A stretch of DNA of 64,000 bases from Hymenolepis diminuta (GCA_900708905.1 CAADRB010000018.1:2398201-2462200), one strand, 5' to 3'; counted from the stretch's first letter, positions 36,420-50,364 are shown. Numbers and translations: made by a program. Notes: a model not told the origin generated them from the sequence alone.

Positions 36420-37140
36420 AAACAGCGATCATTCCTAATGCAGAAGGAAAGTTAGGGATAAATAGATTATGCAACAGCTTTTGAGATTCAAGATAGAAGG
36501 AAGAAGATCTAGATATACGGAGGGAGGATTTAACCTTGGCAATAAAGCGTATAATTGAGGAAAGGGTTAATAATAACGACCAATTGGGCGAGTCAGTGCA
36601 GAGTAGAGGTAAGTGGAGATCAATAATCTATACTCAAATACGATTTCGGCACAGAAAGGTAACTGCTGTTGCGGTCATCACGTCAGGGTCACCAATTTGT
36701 AGCGGGAGTTGGCTAACAGTAAATGAAAGAAAAAGAACGACAAGGATTGCGTTGACCAGATTGTATTGAAGTAAGGTCAGTACTGAGTCTCAAGGGAAAA
36801 ATAGGGAACTGGAGGATTGAACGACGAGAGATGCGCCTGGCGAGCTGTGGTCCACCCTGTGTCTGTGTGTGTGTAATGGAGGCTATTTATAATCGACACT
36901 TTGGAAAGGACACGCATAAGGATATGGTTGTATGCGCGCCTTAATTGGTCGGAACGACTGTAGGAAAAGGAAGGGCCGGTGCAGACAGGACTGGTTAATA
37001 TCGGGGTTGATTAAACGGTGTCTGCTACTATCGTCTGAGGTATGTTTACCTTTTCCGGGTCGATGAGACATAAACCAGCTGAGTACGCACGATGTTTGTT
37101 TAAGGAGTGTTTGGGTCAGGAATGGTTAAAGGCTTACAGA
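36420..37140 (+). other. GC-richer purine-skewed island with GT microsatellite
   Basis: This 0.7-kb block is plainly richer in G and A on the plus strand than its surroundings and contains TGTCTGTGTGTGTGT near 36858-36873. Several frames are open for 60-77 codons but none looks like a known protein. It may be an old transposable element or a regulatory region. Similar but not alignable patches lie near 1190, 4760, 9500, 22200, 34280 and 45700, and on the opposite strand near 63480. Confidence 0.4.
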
Positions 37141-40109
37141 GATAACTTATGAGGACAAGATAATCAAATTTGATGATAATTAGGAATGCTGTAAGATAAA
37201 ATATTTCGGAGAAGAGGGATTCATCCTTCACTGCAATCGGTTGGCGCAAGCACTCAAATGTAATAAAATGTAAAAAAATTCATGTGACTGGAAAGTTAAG
37301 AATGTTATCTATTCATTGCTTTAAATTGTAAAGTTTCGAGAAAAAAACTTTTAGACAGTTCGATTAACTCACAAATTAATTTTTAAAAATGTGCATGAGT
37401 TTTTCTGTCGTATATAAAGATCACATTAGATTTTAGAGGTTCAGATGTCATTTGAAATCATTGCCATTTATCTTTTTGAAAATAAATAAATGATATTGCT
37501 TACAAAATCTATAAATGATTGATTCATCAATAATTATAATTTAAAATAAAGTAAAATCATTTAATCTTTACATGTCATTCTGTCTTATCAATGCCACTAT
37601 GCTGAAATCACGAATCATGAAACATTTAGCATAATTTAGAACTTGCGATTAGTATAAAATTTTATATGCTTCCTACTTTCGTCATTTCTACAAGCAGATG
37701 CTACTCATCTAGCAGAAATCGAGTTATATGTTCTTCATTTGTTTGGCTTAAACTGAATTTATTAGTGATCCCACCCAACAAATGGGCGTTGATCTTTTAT
37801 GAATTATATTTTGCCGTTGACTTTGGAATCATTAGGTGACTATCCGTAAACATTTTTACCAAAACGCGACAAGAGTTTATTTTTATTGACCTCATATTAC
37901 GTATATGGACAATCTTCTTTTCCATATCCAGGACTGACAGTTCAGATGAATTGAAAATGGTTGAAGCTGGCCTTAAAATATTTCAATATATGATCATTCG
38001 TATTTAAGGATTCCCCAAAATTTCCAGAATATTTTCAGACAGTATTAACTTAATTCGTTTTAATTTAAAAATGTGTATACGTTTTATGCAATTGCTTGAG
38101 CTTTTTTAATCATTTCAGTTGTAGAATCCTGATTTTCAATTTGTACTCGCTTCTTTCGCGATAACTCAAAATTCGCCAGAAAGATCAAAACGTCACTTCT
38201 TATAGCAAGACTAGAGGTGCAGACGTTCGTTTTTCGCGCTCCGATTCGTTCCTCCCCTTATTCTTTTCCCTTTCTCCATATTCCCTCTCACACCCTCTCC
38301 CCTGCAATTTTTAACTGATTTATTTTAACAAATTTTGCTTTGCCCTCGGCTCTGTTTTCTAAAACTTTGAAAACTGTGGTCATTTATTGCTATACAAAGC
38401 CAGCTACTCCTCGTTCCAACAATTTGGTGACACTACAAGAACTCTTAGCTTCAGCATTCCCATTTAAAATTTTATATATTACTTATTTGCTTTTCTAGAT
38501 CAAGTCATTAATACTAATTACTAAAGGGATAATGATTCAAGACAATAGTTTTCTATGTGAAAAAACTTGTAATTCTGCAAATACTTTATGCTTTGAATGT
38601 TTAGCAGAGAGCCGTTTTCGTTTGGTCGTTAACACGTAACGTTGAACTCAAAATGAATAGTTGGTAGGAGAACTGTCAATCGTGGGTAAGGAACACTGGA
38701 TAGGTTTATGATTCTCATTGTGATGGTTTGTTTATCCGGGCCAAACAATAAACATTCGTGAAAGAATTCGGTTTCACTTTTGAACTATTATTAAAATTAG
38801 ACATAATTAAAACTTCATGATAAAAATAATCAATGATTTGTTGCACTGGAGCGAAAATTGCTATTCCTTTATGACCAGCTTAAGGACAATAGTTTGTTAA
38901 TGCCAATGATATTTTACGCATGATTCAAATTGGCTGAATACTTTGTTGTATCAGAATATTCAAAATTTCCAAAATTGGTCTTAGTCAATAGTACGGTGTG
39001 CTACAGATAATCATAAAAATATATTTAACTCTGCTCATATAATCATTTTAATAATATTGGTTGGTGAAATTCATTTATTCAGATTGTTTAAAATTTATTT
39101 TGCATAAATGAGCTTACACTAAAATAAAAATAAATGTGACTTATACGAAAAATACCATCAGTTTTTTTCACTTTATATTTATGGAATTTTATAAATAATC
39201 CAGACAAGCCAGTTAGACTTCTCTCTCCGCAATAACAACAAAATAGATAAGGATTTTTTATAAAACCTTCCTGACACTTACACAAAATTTTTCCCAAATT
39301 GATACTGATTTAAGAATTTCCACTCAAATGATAGGAGTTTAACAGATTGTTTAAGAAAAATTAACATTTAAAATTTAAAATATTAATGATAAGCTTTAGA
39401 CTTTTCATCCGGCTCCACAAGTATATCATAAATATTAATCCTCCACCCAGTAATTTACGTCATTTGATTTCAGTTGACGCCAGAGAATTTTACGATTTCT
39501 CATTAAAAATGGAGGTTGAATTTTAATATTGGGATAAGCGGCCCAGAGGTAGATCTTTGTCTATGATTGATGACTTCCATTTACTATTTAGCATACCCAT
39601 TAACAGAAACTATATTAATAAGATATCGTCAAATATTTTCTTGCCTTGACTGGACTTTGGTGAGCTGGCCCATGGTGAAGCCATGTTAGCTGGGACCATA
39701 GAGCTTATATACGGATTATTATAACACAAAACATGTAGTAAAATCGGCGTGTCTATTCTTTTAATCTCAGATGAATTTGAACAGATTTATAAAATTCGTG
39801 GATATTAACATTGTCGCTATTAAACAAATTTTGCTTGGCCACCTTCAGACCTTAACTCCAACCTTAAAAGAAGTTCTCAGTAAATGGAGTTTTCAGTAAC
39901 AAAGCGTAAAATTTTGTTAGTAATTTCTGGAGACATCTAGACTTTCTCTCGGATATCTTCTAGTTGCATTTTCCTCTTTCCTTATCAAATTCGTTATGGT
40001 ATACATTTTCCAATGCTCTAAATTCATCTTAAAAACAACTTTAAAATAAACAGTTTTAATATGAGTAACTTCATTCGCCGCCATGAACTAAGTAGTTAAA
40101 ACATTTGTG
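37141..40109. other. Gene-poor region with pyrimidine-rich tract
   Basis: No gene seen. At 38228-38310 an unusually long plus-strand pyrimidine-rich tract follows a small CpG-containing block (TTTTTCGCGCTCCGATTCG). This combination could be promoter-like, but no start codon with a donor follows closely. Confidence 0.35.
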
Positions 40110-40114
40110 GGTCT

Positions 40115-40200
40115 TTGTGAGTCAGTGGTTCGTTGGTCAACACGCATGTCTGCAGACAAAGTGGAAATGAGATTAATGCCCATCAGTGCATATTTTATGG
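40115..40200 (+). repeat. Possible tRNA-derived SINE head
   Basis: GTCAGTGGTTCGTTGGTCAA followed by CACGCATGTCTGCAG resembles the left part of a tRNA-derived SINE, and GAGATTAATGCCC could be a decayed B box. It is more diverged than the copies at 6115 and 42275 and may be another family. The GC-richer sequence continues to about 40320. Confidence 0.35.
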
Positions 40201-40320
40201 CGTGGGCGACCCAACAGCCTGGTTAATCCTGAATGGTTACAGGATATCCTCTCCTAGCAAAGTCAAGTAAATCGATGCTACTCCTAGTGGACTTGAGAAG
40301 CTTAATGAGCCTCTAATGAG

Positions 40321-42240
40321 TAAAGTTTTGTAAAACGAAATTTCCATGACAGCAGGCTCTGATGATTACCATATGATTGGCCATAAACTAAGCCTTATAT
40401 ATTGAAATGATGAAAAAAGACTTATTGGTGAAAGCGTCACCTTATTCTTTTTTATTAGTCCTATGCTAACTGAGAAGAGACTGGTAAAAAAATTATTCCA
40501 TTTATTCCTGCAAAAAATTTCTCATCTATAGTTAGGGCCTGACAACACTTAAATCAGGCTTTAGAGTGAAACACTTTTAAAGACTGAACGTATCTTCTGA
40601 TCAGAAACCAAAAATACCCATTAAACTGGACAGAATTTGTATAATATCCCTATAAAGTACATAAAGTTTACAGATGTACTTTTTCGATAACTTTAAGTAC
40701 GATTTCATAGTTCATTAATATAAACCTCACAGCAACAATAACATTTTTTAAATTAATATATAAGCCTATTCTTTCATATATTTTAAACGAAAGGCATTTG
40801 TTTTACTTGGAAAAATATCACTTAATTCCTTCCTTAACAGGTAAGTACTTTTAACAGGTGGGTGCAGATTTTATCCAAGCAGTCGAAAAATATATAATAA
40901 ATTACAACTAGAAAGTGCAGAAGACAAAAGTATTCACATGTTTTGTTCAAAGAGTGCCAAAAAGTAAAAAATTCGGGAAAACATCAACAGCGAATTCACG
41001 GGAAAATTGATGTAAAATTTATTTACTCCCCGCTCATACTTTCTGGGAAAAAATAGCGGCGTTAAGATTTCTGCAATATCACTATTTTTAAAATTTGGCT
41101 TGCCAAGCAAAATAGCAAATCGTGTTAGAATTTGACTCGCTTTCTTTTTAATATTTCATGTTTCACTATCACGTATAGAAGCAAGAACTTTTTAAAAAAA
41201 TATTATCTGGAAGAAGTGTTAAAACAGCTCTTAGGAATGCAAAATTATTTTAAAATTATATTGTTCATTAATGCGATTTATCTGTGGATATGAAAAAAAT
41301 GTAATTATATTTTTAAAAAAAAACTATCAAATAAGTGGTGACTAAGGGTGCCAAGATATGATTTCTGAAATTTTTGGAAAAGAAAATGCACGAGGAGAAG
41401 ATGCGTTAACGAAATAAATTAAAAGATATCTTGCTACAAAATGCATACAATATCAGCCAAAAGAGAATAATAAACTAGAGATTCTAACCGAAAGTTATGA
41501 ACTTTTTAATGCCATCACTAACTGGGGAGCGATTTTATTGGAGATGTAATTAACCTAATACCTACAATTTCATGAAACAGGTCGCGCCAACAAGAAAATT
41601 TCACTACAAAATCTTTTCACCTTTACTTCATTTATTGATTAGGCATAACAGGATGATGGTCCAGTATTTGTGATTAAATGTTGTGCTCTGATTGGAGCAT
41701 TTTAATCATTTGCTGTTGCAAGGTTAAAAACTGATTCGTTAAGAAACAAAGATAAATTTTCAAAAAATAAACAGAAGTTCTAAGTACTTTAACAACTCTA
41801 ATCTCCAATTTTCTATCTAGTTTCAAATAAAAATTGATTAATTGGCAGCATTTATTAAAATAATGTCTTCAGCTGAAATGGACTTTTTAATTATAGATCC
41901 CCACTAATATTAAAGTACTTCGACGTTTTAAATCACATTTAAAACGTGTATTATTTGAACATATATTCAAGAAACTGGTCACTCATTTGTTGTATTTAAA
42001 CTTAGATGTTTATATTTTGCTAATATTAAGATCCTAATTTAACGGTAAAACATAAATGTAAAAATATATTAAATAAGACATTAAAACTGACAGTTATTTT
42101 CATTTTAATGCCATAAAAATGAAAACTTAGTGTGATAAAACCACTGATTATAATGTATGAATCGAAGGATTCTTAATATAGATATTAAATACTACAATAA
42201 GCTCAATAAATAGACCGAATGTCTTACTTTCCGGCTTATA
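40321..42240. other. Gene-poor region
   Basis: A+T-rich; nothing recognised. Confidence 0.4.
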
Positions 42241-42343
42241 TGCTCATAAATTTAAAGTGCATCCCTTGAACCTGTTGACAATGAACCCATGACCTCTAAT
42301 GCTGTTGGTGAGCGCATTAACCGCTGCGTCAGCAATGTCTTAC
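42241..42343 (-). repeat. tRNA-derived SINE, second copy
   Basis: On the minus strand AGCGGTTAATGCGCTCACC is followed by TTAGAGGTCATGGGTTCATT, the same A-box and B-box order and near-identical B-box flank as the element at 6115-6174. The downstream body differs, so only the tRNA-like head is shared. A 65-codon open frame on the opposite strand is a by-product. Confidence 0.6.
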
Positions 42344-44865
42344 CTTTTGCTACATACCTATCTTATACGCTATTTAACATGTACTCGTGCATCATCTGAT
42401 TTGTATTGGCGGATGGTTTTTGGGCGAAGAACATGTCCTGTCACAGAATTTCACGCCTTCAGATGTCATCGCTTGCTCTTTTTATCTCCAATTTAATCGA
42501 GTTGGTTACTCAATAAATAAACAAACATCGCGTCTTCCATCTTTCTACTCGGTCCCTAAAAAATAAACTATACTTCATCAAGGAAAGAGGAAAGCGTTCT
42601 GATTGAGCCATGTTTTCATCTGCTTAAACTAAATTTGAAAAATACAATTGCACTAAACTGTATTTCCTAATTCGCTCAAGGTATAATTTTGCGAAATATA
42701 TTACAGCAGATAAAGGTTATTTAGATTTCTACCCAATTATCCAAACTGTTGTAAATTATTAAGATGGTACAATTGTCAAATAATTAAAAATTAGACTAGG
42801 TAAATATGATGCCATATATTATTATCTCTTTAATTAAAGGATCTAAGGGCATTTATTTAATGAAAAATAGATGACATATAATTATCTTGCTTCAATCGAC
42901 TGAAAAAGTAGCTATTATTAAAAGCACACCCTATTGTTACTTGGAAAGATGGTTAAATAGGGCGGTTCCCGATGCTGTACTACAGTAATGAAATCTGAGC
43001 TAAATTTGGCAATTAATAAAGCTGATAGGAGAAGGTAGTCCGCGACCATTGGGTATACATATTCTCCTTAATTAGAAGTGGAAAACAGTAATAAGGTTGT
43101 ACATCCAGTATACATTCATTTATTGATAATTTTTATCTGCATAACCTGATGTTACCATTCTTGAAAAAAGAACGTGATAAAAGCGGAGTCTCAGTTTTTT
43201 TAACTTGAATTATGAATAATTTATTTTTCCCGCCATGGAAATGACCTTTAGAATTATTGATCTTTGAGTAGCTTTCAAAAACTCAAAATGACACAATAAT
43301 CTACTAAAAGATGAAAATTGCTGTCAAAAAGAGTATAATTTAAATGTCTTAGGTTCTTGCAGCATTTAAATTCTAGAGGCATTCACTCGTTCACCTTTTC
43401 ATATGCAGCATAACTCATTTTGTCATATCACATATTTTAATGTATAAATTTAATTATTTAATCAAATGGTTCCTCTAGAAAAACGGATTTAAAATTATCG
43501 ATCAAATTGAAAACAGTAAGTGTTTTCCATTTACATTTCCATTTACATATAACTTTTGACGAATTATGTGTATCCGACAGACTTAAAGTTAAAAATATTT
43601 CGATAGAAAATTCTTTGTTTCTACGAAATTTAACAATAATAATCATGGTTTTTTATGCATTTTAAAAAATTCAAATAACTTTAACTGAATAAGGACATGT
43701 TTAGTGGATCTGAAATGTTATTTTTAAAATAAGGGTAATATCATATATATATTTAGCGGCTTTTAGTGATAGAGCAGTTATTGGTGTAAATGATCAAAAT
43801 TAAATATTAACAAATGCTCAATTTGACCAATATTCATTAATGTTAACATTAAATTTTGAAGGTCAAATTACTGCGTGCTCAATCCGTATACTTAAGATAA
43901 AAATTTCATTTATTTGCTCAGTTCAGTTTTTAAATGGTTGGATTTGCTCTTTTGCAAAAAATACAGAAATGAATCCTCTAGATAAAATTGGGTTGAAAAT
44001 CTTTGAGAAATAAAACGAAACAACGTTAAGAAAGTTCTACTTCTTTCCGTCGTATTAGAATGGAAGTATTCGGGAGTATATTTTAAAATTCTCTTTTCAG
44101 ACAAAACCGAAAAATGGTAAATATGTACAGAAGATAAAAGTTACAACGAAGGTAACGCGAATTCACGGGTTTTATCATTTTACATTAGCATAACATTTCA
44201 CTTGTATTATTTCAATTGTATAGTCCAGTTAGTAAAGTAGAGATGCAGACTTTGATTGTTGAGACCAAAAGTCGAATTGCGTTTTTGCTGTGAGCTCTGC
44301 CAGTTCGCAGTAAATTTGCATATAAACTAACCTCGTGATGGCTATACAATATTGCTTACTTCGAACCAAAAGAAAAGATTAGAAACCCTCTCACTTTCTA
44401 TTTTTAAACTGATGGAACTCTGAACTCCGAAAATTGAATTTCACCCACTATATCTTGCTAAATTTGCTCAGTAATTGTATTACAGTATTTGATTTCAGGT
44501 TTCCGAATGAATTAGTAATAATTATATTAAAAGCGTGCAAAATCAACAGTTAATACATTTGTCTATTTCAATTGCTAAAAGTAACAGATTGATTCCAGTT
44601 AGTTTACTTTTACCTTAACGTTGATTCTGATTGGTGGCCTGTGATAATGATAATGGTGGCCTCTGCTTCTTAGATAGTGCTAAATTTTGATCTTATAATT
44701 TCGAAGGTTACTGCCTTCCATAGTGCTTTAATGATAAATACTTGAGAAATTTTTCTAGGTTATTTTTAATGGATTATGAAAATCTATAATAATACGTAGA
44801 AAAGGTTAGTTGTGAAATATCTATAACCGTCTTAATATTTTTCCGAAGAATCCTAAACTGGTTGA
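42344..44865. other. Gene-poor region
   Basis: A+T-rich; open frames of 60-65 codons at 43458 and 43910 (minus) have A+T-driven residue content and are not called. Confidence 0.4.
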
Positions 44866-45039
44866 ATCGGCGTTATCTCTGCTAGTCTCGTCCGCCTCCT
44901 TTTGGTTGAAAAGAATACAAATAAATCAGAAATATGTCAACCGGTCAACGAGCCCTGTAGTAGTGGGCGTAAGATCATTCATGAATGTGTGAATGAAATG
45001 ATGAAGATGGAACATTACGACATCGCAAAAGCTCACTGA
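44866..45039 (+). other. Exon-like open frame with a helical hairpin pattern
   Basis: A 57-codon frame without an early ATG ends IIHECVNEMMKMEHYDIAKA then H and TGA 45037-45039. Its G+C is above background. The end (L/V-x-x-M-x-x-x-x-Y-D-x-A) resembles the first helix of the ERICH2-like protein at 11447, a pattern also general to TPR-like hairpins. An acceptor-like TCTCTGCTAG ends at 44885 and a donor-like GTAAGA lies at 44968 inside the frame. Real identity unknown. Confidence 0.25.
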
Positions 45040-48000
45040 TCTCTAATTTAAGTAAAGTAGAACTTGTAATACAATGATTCAGTTACCTTCTTCTTGTTGA
45101 CCCCTCTGCGTTATTGAACTCGTATATCATGTTTTTTCATAATTAAACCTTAAAATTGTTTTCTTGTTGTTGCCAAGGGCAATTACTCTCAAATATAGTT
45201 CTATTGTTGGAAATGGTTTTCTTGGATCATAAATGAATTTTTATTAACTGCAATTTTATGGTTATATCTTTACCGAAAAGATTACGGAAAAAGCTATCTA
45301 ACTTTTGTTCTATGTTATTTTAGTCATTATTGTACAATGATATTCTTTATTAGGTAACTAATATAAGTTCAGTTTAAATAACTGGTAAAAACAATACATT
45401 CTGAAACGTTCCTTGTCATTGTGTAAGATGAGTTTTGAATAGGGCGTTACCCAGACTCAATTATTTTGATGAATATATAGAAAATTTAGGTTGATTAAAT
45501 CTGATTGGCATCAAATAAAATAAAATGTTTTTCTAGTTTGCTCCGACAGCTAGTAAAATGCATTTTTAAAAATATCATTGAAATATTGTAGTTTATAATG
45601 CAACAAGGCATATATGTTTACGGTAAAAAAGGACTCCAACCTATAAAATGAATGTGCAAGGTGAAAAGAAAAACAAATCGAGTTCACTTCACTAATGCAA
45701 CACTAAATAACCACAAGACAGGAGCGAGATATGGCTAGAGACTGGATATTTTCCCTAGAATACAGAGAGAGGGCAGCAATCTTGTAAACAGTAACTGAAA
45801 GACGGTTTAGGGAGGGAGTGGAGCTCATAACCCTGGTGTTATATACTGTCAGAAATGGGTAAATAGCTTAAAGGCCAGGGGGTAAGTCATGGGCACAACC
45901 ATGCAAAGAAAAAAATAAACCGGATAAAAATCGGTCAGTAAGTCACTATAACAGATAAAGAAGATGAGGAAAAAGTAATCACATGACTAGGCAGCTTAAA
46001 TTTTGATTAATTATCGGAATTGAACTAGAAGTATGAATATTTTTAAAGGAGGAAAACTGATAAACAACGCAGAGGCTGTATTATAAATCATAGGCAGAAA
46101 GGAAGAGTTATTGGGGTAAAGGGGAATCGGGATGACAATTAATTTTCTATTGGAAATAAAAGGCACTCCATGTTATCTAAAAACAGGTCTTTATTAGAAT
46201 ACACGCAGTTACTTTCCAGTTAATTAGTTCATTGCTGTAAAGATTGGAATGCAATGACAAGCTTAGGCAATCAGACCAATACAAAAGTTCTTATAGTAAG
46301 TTTCAACAGAATGTAAGGCTCCCTCCACACTTTATTAAGATTTAATGATATAGAAACACTGGTAACTACTAATGTTCAAAAGATGTTATAGGTAATTGCA
46401 AAAATATTAAAATTGGTCTGCTTAACAAACTTTGCATTTGATTTTGACTGCTAGTTGTACGGTTCTTCTTGATATATCTTAAATGAAATTGCAAGTGGAC
46501 GTCCTATTTTTCGGCATATTCTCTGGGTCATCACGGAAAAATCTAAGACCTTATTTGCCTGCATGTTGATTTCATGGCCTTTGCTTTTCGCATTCACGTG
46601 TTTGTACGTGTTGTCTTCATTGACCTTAACTGTTGCTTACAGTGTATTCTCTCATCCTGAAGGTTTCCGATTGTTTTTGCAGACTTCCTTGTTGTTAGAA
46701 TCTGTTTTTTATTATTTGGGGAAATTCTACTAAAATTTTTGTTCTCAAACATCTTTCCCCTACTCTTTGAAATATTTTAACAGTTTTGGTTGAAACGCAT
46801 GCTTCTTAGGCTACAAAAAGATTCCTTATGACCTCTTTTACAATTACCGAATATTTATATCAGAAAAAGCATAATAATGGCGTAGACCTCAAGAATACAG
46901 TAAAGATCTCTAGCTTTGAAGGTGCTAATGCAAGATGGAGAAAACGAAAATATCTTTCAAACTACACTAACTCAACCACCACGATATAGAAACGGGATAA
47001 ATACTGAATATTTTGTTGGGGAACAGAGAGTAAGCAGCAACGTCTAACGAATGTGTAGGCTTTTATTCTGTTGAAGAAGTGTGAGAAAACAGTGAAAGTT
47101 GATACATTACTTAGAGGTCGGTGAACAAAGTTAAATTTTCAACTTCGTATAAATGAAACAAAATGAGGAAAATTGATATGGCAATTGCAAGGGCTTATAA
47201 CAAATGAAATATAATGGGAAGAAAAAATTCCTTCTTCAATTTTTTTATCATATCAGTTAATTAACACAAGGGATACAGTAGGTTGATGTCGCCAAACTAC
47301 ATTTCTGCATATTGTTTACATAGGAATTTCAAAAATTCCAGTTTTTGGGCAACTTCACCAAGATAAGAGGCTTAGCTCCAAATATTTTTTCATAATTTTG
47401 AGATCTAGAGGAAAAAATAAAGCTTAACGGTAATTCAACATGTCATTTTATTTGATAAACATCAGTAGTAAACACGATTCTTGTCCTGACGCGTAATGGA
47501 ATACATATTCCTGGAAATCAGAGTTTATTGATGGGTTAGTAATTCAAATGTTTGAAAAGACTGTCAAATTCAAATGCAAATTCAATGCAACAGAGTTTAG
47601 AACTGCCTAACACGTGGTGACCATTAATAAATTATGAACCACAGTAAACTACACTAAGTCTTACGGACGACTTTCCGAAGATGATATTATAATTCGGCGT
47701 TCATCTGTATCCAATGGGATCTCAAAAAATTTAATTCGAATTTATCACAATTATTACGGTTTTAATCATAATTTATTTATGGTTATATTTTTTAAAGCAT
47801 AAATTTAAGCATTAATATATAATTATTTTCTTTTTCCTAAAACACACAAACACGTTTGCAATTGAAAATGTTTTTGAGAAGAATTGATGAATCATTTATC
47901 CTAAATTTTCTGATGAGAGAATTTCTAAGTTAAATAATTTGATAAATGAAAGAAGTAGGGAAAATTTTCTTTCACAAACTTTTTGCACTAATTCTGAAAC

Positions 48001-48400
48001 ATATTTTTTCTTTGTGTACAAAATATTTTTTGTTTGAGAATAATTAGCGGATAAATATTGAAAAATAACAAAACCTGATATTTCCTCTGCTAACGTAATT
48101 TCACTGAAAATATTAGTATATCGTGTTAAAAATGATTTTGAATTTAATTAGCTTTAAACTATTTTGCCAGAAAAATGTTTCAAATAGAAAACAAATATCC
48201 AAAGATTGCTCTGATAATTTTCTCCCGCCTGAGTTTACCACATGTTTCCTCATGAAGAACTTTTAAGGAATTAAATTCCCTCATTTGTTTTCATTATCTA
48301 GACTGACCTATATATGTCATGTGACACTAACAGATGCGTGTAACGAGTCATCGCCCTAGAGTTAAAAGTTTCATGTAATTTATATTGCATAACTAAAGCT
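45040..48400. other. Gene-poor region with purine-rich island
   Basis: About 45700-46140 is GC-richer and purine-skewed (TTTAGGGAGGGAGTGGAGC). No gene is seen. Confidence 0.4.
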
Positions 48401-48410
48401 AAGTTGTTAC

Positions 48411-48505
48411 TCAGCCGACGTTTTCTGCCCGTCTTCCTTCTCTCTGCATTCACGAGTCCGAAGGCAGACTATGTGTTCCAGAGTGTTACTGGTGCCCATC
48501 AACAT
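48411..48505 (-). other. GC-richer block with a 30-codon ORF
   Basis: On the minus strand an ATG opens MGTSNTLEHIVCLRTRECRE, then KEDGQKTSAE and stop, highly charged and above-background G+C. The plus strand of the same block is also open in more than one frame (SPKADYVFQSVTGAHQHCAY). Coding direction cannot be decided and chance is possible. Confidence 0.18.
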
Positions 48506-49156
48506 TGTGCATATTTAAAAATAACATTGTGAAAAATACCATTTTTAACAGAATACATCATATGCATTTACACTTACCAGAACACGATGATGCATTAAAT
48601 CAATTAAACTTATCAACGTGAGTTTTTCCTTGAATGAAATAATGCTATTTTCAATAAAAGGAAACCCCTGTTTGGTTATTTAAATGAAGTGATAAACTAT
48701 TTTGAATTCTTCTTACACCTGCGGCTTAATATAATAGAACACGAAGTTCCCAAATATATTGTGATCTAACGTATAAGGAAGGACTAGGTCATGTAACCAC
48801 ACTCATTATTTTTTCGCTAACAGAAGGCTACTCTACGAAACGAAGTGAAAATGCTTCTATGAATAATAACCTTAAAGCTGAAAAATAATGTATAATTGAA
48901 AAAAGGTAATTATAGAGCCTTGTAGAGCTCTCTGTTCAATGCAGTTTAACTTAAAAGCTAGACATTCTATTGCCCAATTTGCCGGATCTAAACGATTTTA
49001 CGCAAATGAACCTATGAAATTATATTTGAAGCATAGCTTACTTGTATTACTGAGATACGTTCTCAAGTGCTTATTTCATTTTTGGTTCATTTACTTCGGT
49101 GGCGTATCGATGATCATCGGTGCTTATTAGACGGCCAACAGTGATCTAAGAAGTTT
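48506..49156. other. A+T-rich flank of the retroelement
   Basis: Nothing recognised. A 63-codon frame at 48939 is within chance expectation. Confidence 0.4.
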
Positions 49157-49161
49157 TCAGC

Positions 49162-49449
49162 TATTATAATCTGCTCTTCTCCGTAGGATACCCTAACCGA
49201 CTCTTAGATTCCCTAAGACATTACACTGGTTACAAACACAACCCGACAACACCACAATACAAAACGACTCAAACCAATATATCAATATAAGACGCACATT
49301 TTCGTATCGAATTATATTCTGCGCCATTTACAACTGTAATGTAAATAAATTCATTTGAATAAAAGGGAATATAAAGAAGCAGGAATAAGAAAGAATAAAA
49401 ATAAATAAAGAATTATTTTGGGAAAAATATTATTTCCTTATATGTAACA
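49162..49449 (-). repeat. 3' LTR of the deleted element
   Basis: On the minus strand it starts TGTTACATATAAGG and ends AGATTATAATA. It is 288 bp and aligns along its whole length with the solo LTR at 59828-60113, which is 286 bp. Confidence 0.8.
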
Positions 49450-50364
49450 CGCCCGTTTGTAGATTTCATCACCCATCCGTCTTAGTTGCGAGATCAACCG
49501 AGAGACGAGAGAAAAGCCATCAAGTTCTGGTGGTACATGGGGGATAATATCTTGATCATTTCTTTCGTGTCGTTGTAATACATCGGGGATCAGATGCTAT
49601 TCAAGAGTTAGAGGGCTGCAAGTTATAGAATACAAAATATTAATAGCATCAAGACTATTTAAACAATGATGTTTTTCACAATTCAACAAATCAAATCCTC
49701 CTGGTCTGGATTGTTTGTGATGCCGACATCAAGTGTCCCTTCCGGTCACCACGTCTTAGATATCGCCGCCATGCGGCTTGGTGATTATGGCAGCTGTTCA
49801 TTGGTGATTTAAATTATGGTTGAGGTCATACACAAGATAGCCTACACTATGTGCGCGCATCGGGTCACACACTTTGTCGGAACACAAAGTTGTTTTGATA
49901 GCAATATCTCTCCACACGCTGTCCTTAAATCTTGACCTCTAGATTCTGCTGCCAAGGTGGGTTGTCCTAACACGACCAGAGATCTCCCTAGACAAATAAT
50001 CGATCAGAGCAAAATTTGGCAAAATGTAGATTCATACTGTGTCCATTATAGAGTGTTTCTGGTACACCACAAGGTAATGAAGAATAGAGATAACTGATCT
50101 GATTATTGACGGCGAAAATAGAGTAACATCGGACTCTTTCGGATGTGAACTTATCACCATAGTGCATGTCCCACCTTTAGTGGATCCGCAGTGGTAAGTT
50201 AAATCTGAATCTTGGGAGAATCTGGTTTCGGCGATTGAATATAAATAGAGGGATGAGGGAATTTCAATGTGTAGATACTGGTTGCATTCTCTTACGAGAT
50301 TTTCCGCATTCGTAGGTTCGAGAGTAGGTGTCTGGTAGGTTTAATTTTCGTCATGGGAACTGAT

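Noticed and set aside
36536..36769. 77-codon frame in the purine-rich island
   Set aside because: It begins with TTG rather than ATG, is explained by low stop density in GC-richer sequence, and shows no motif.
42299..42496. 65-codon plus-strand frame
   Set aside because: Its start lies in the tRNA-like SINE head and the rest has no coding pattern.
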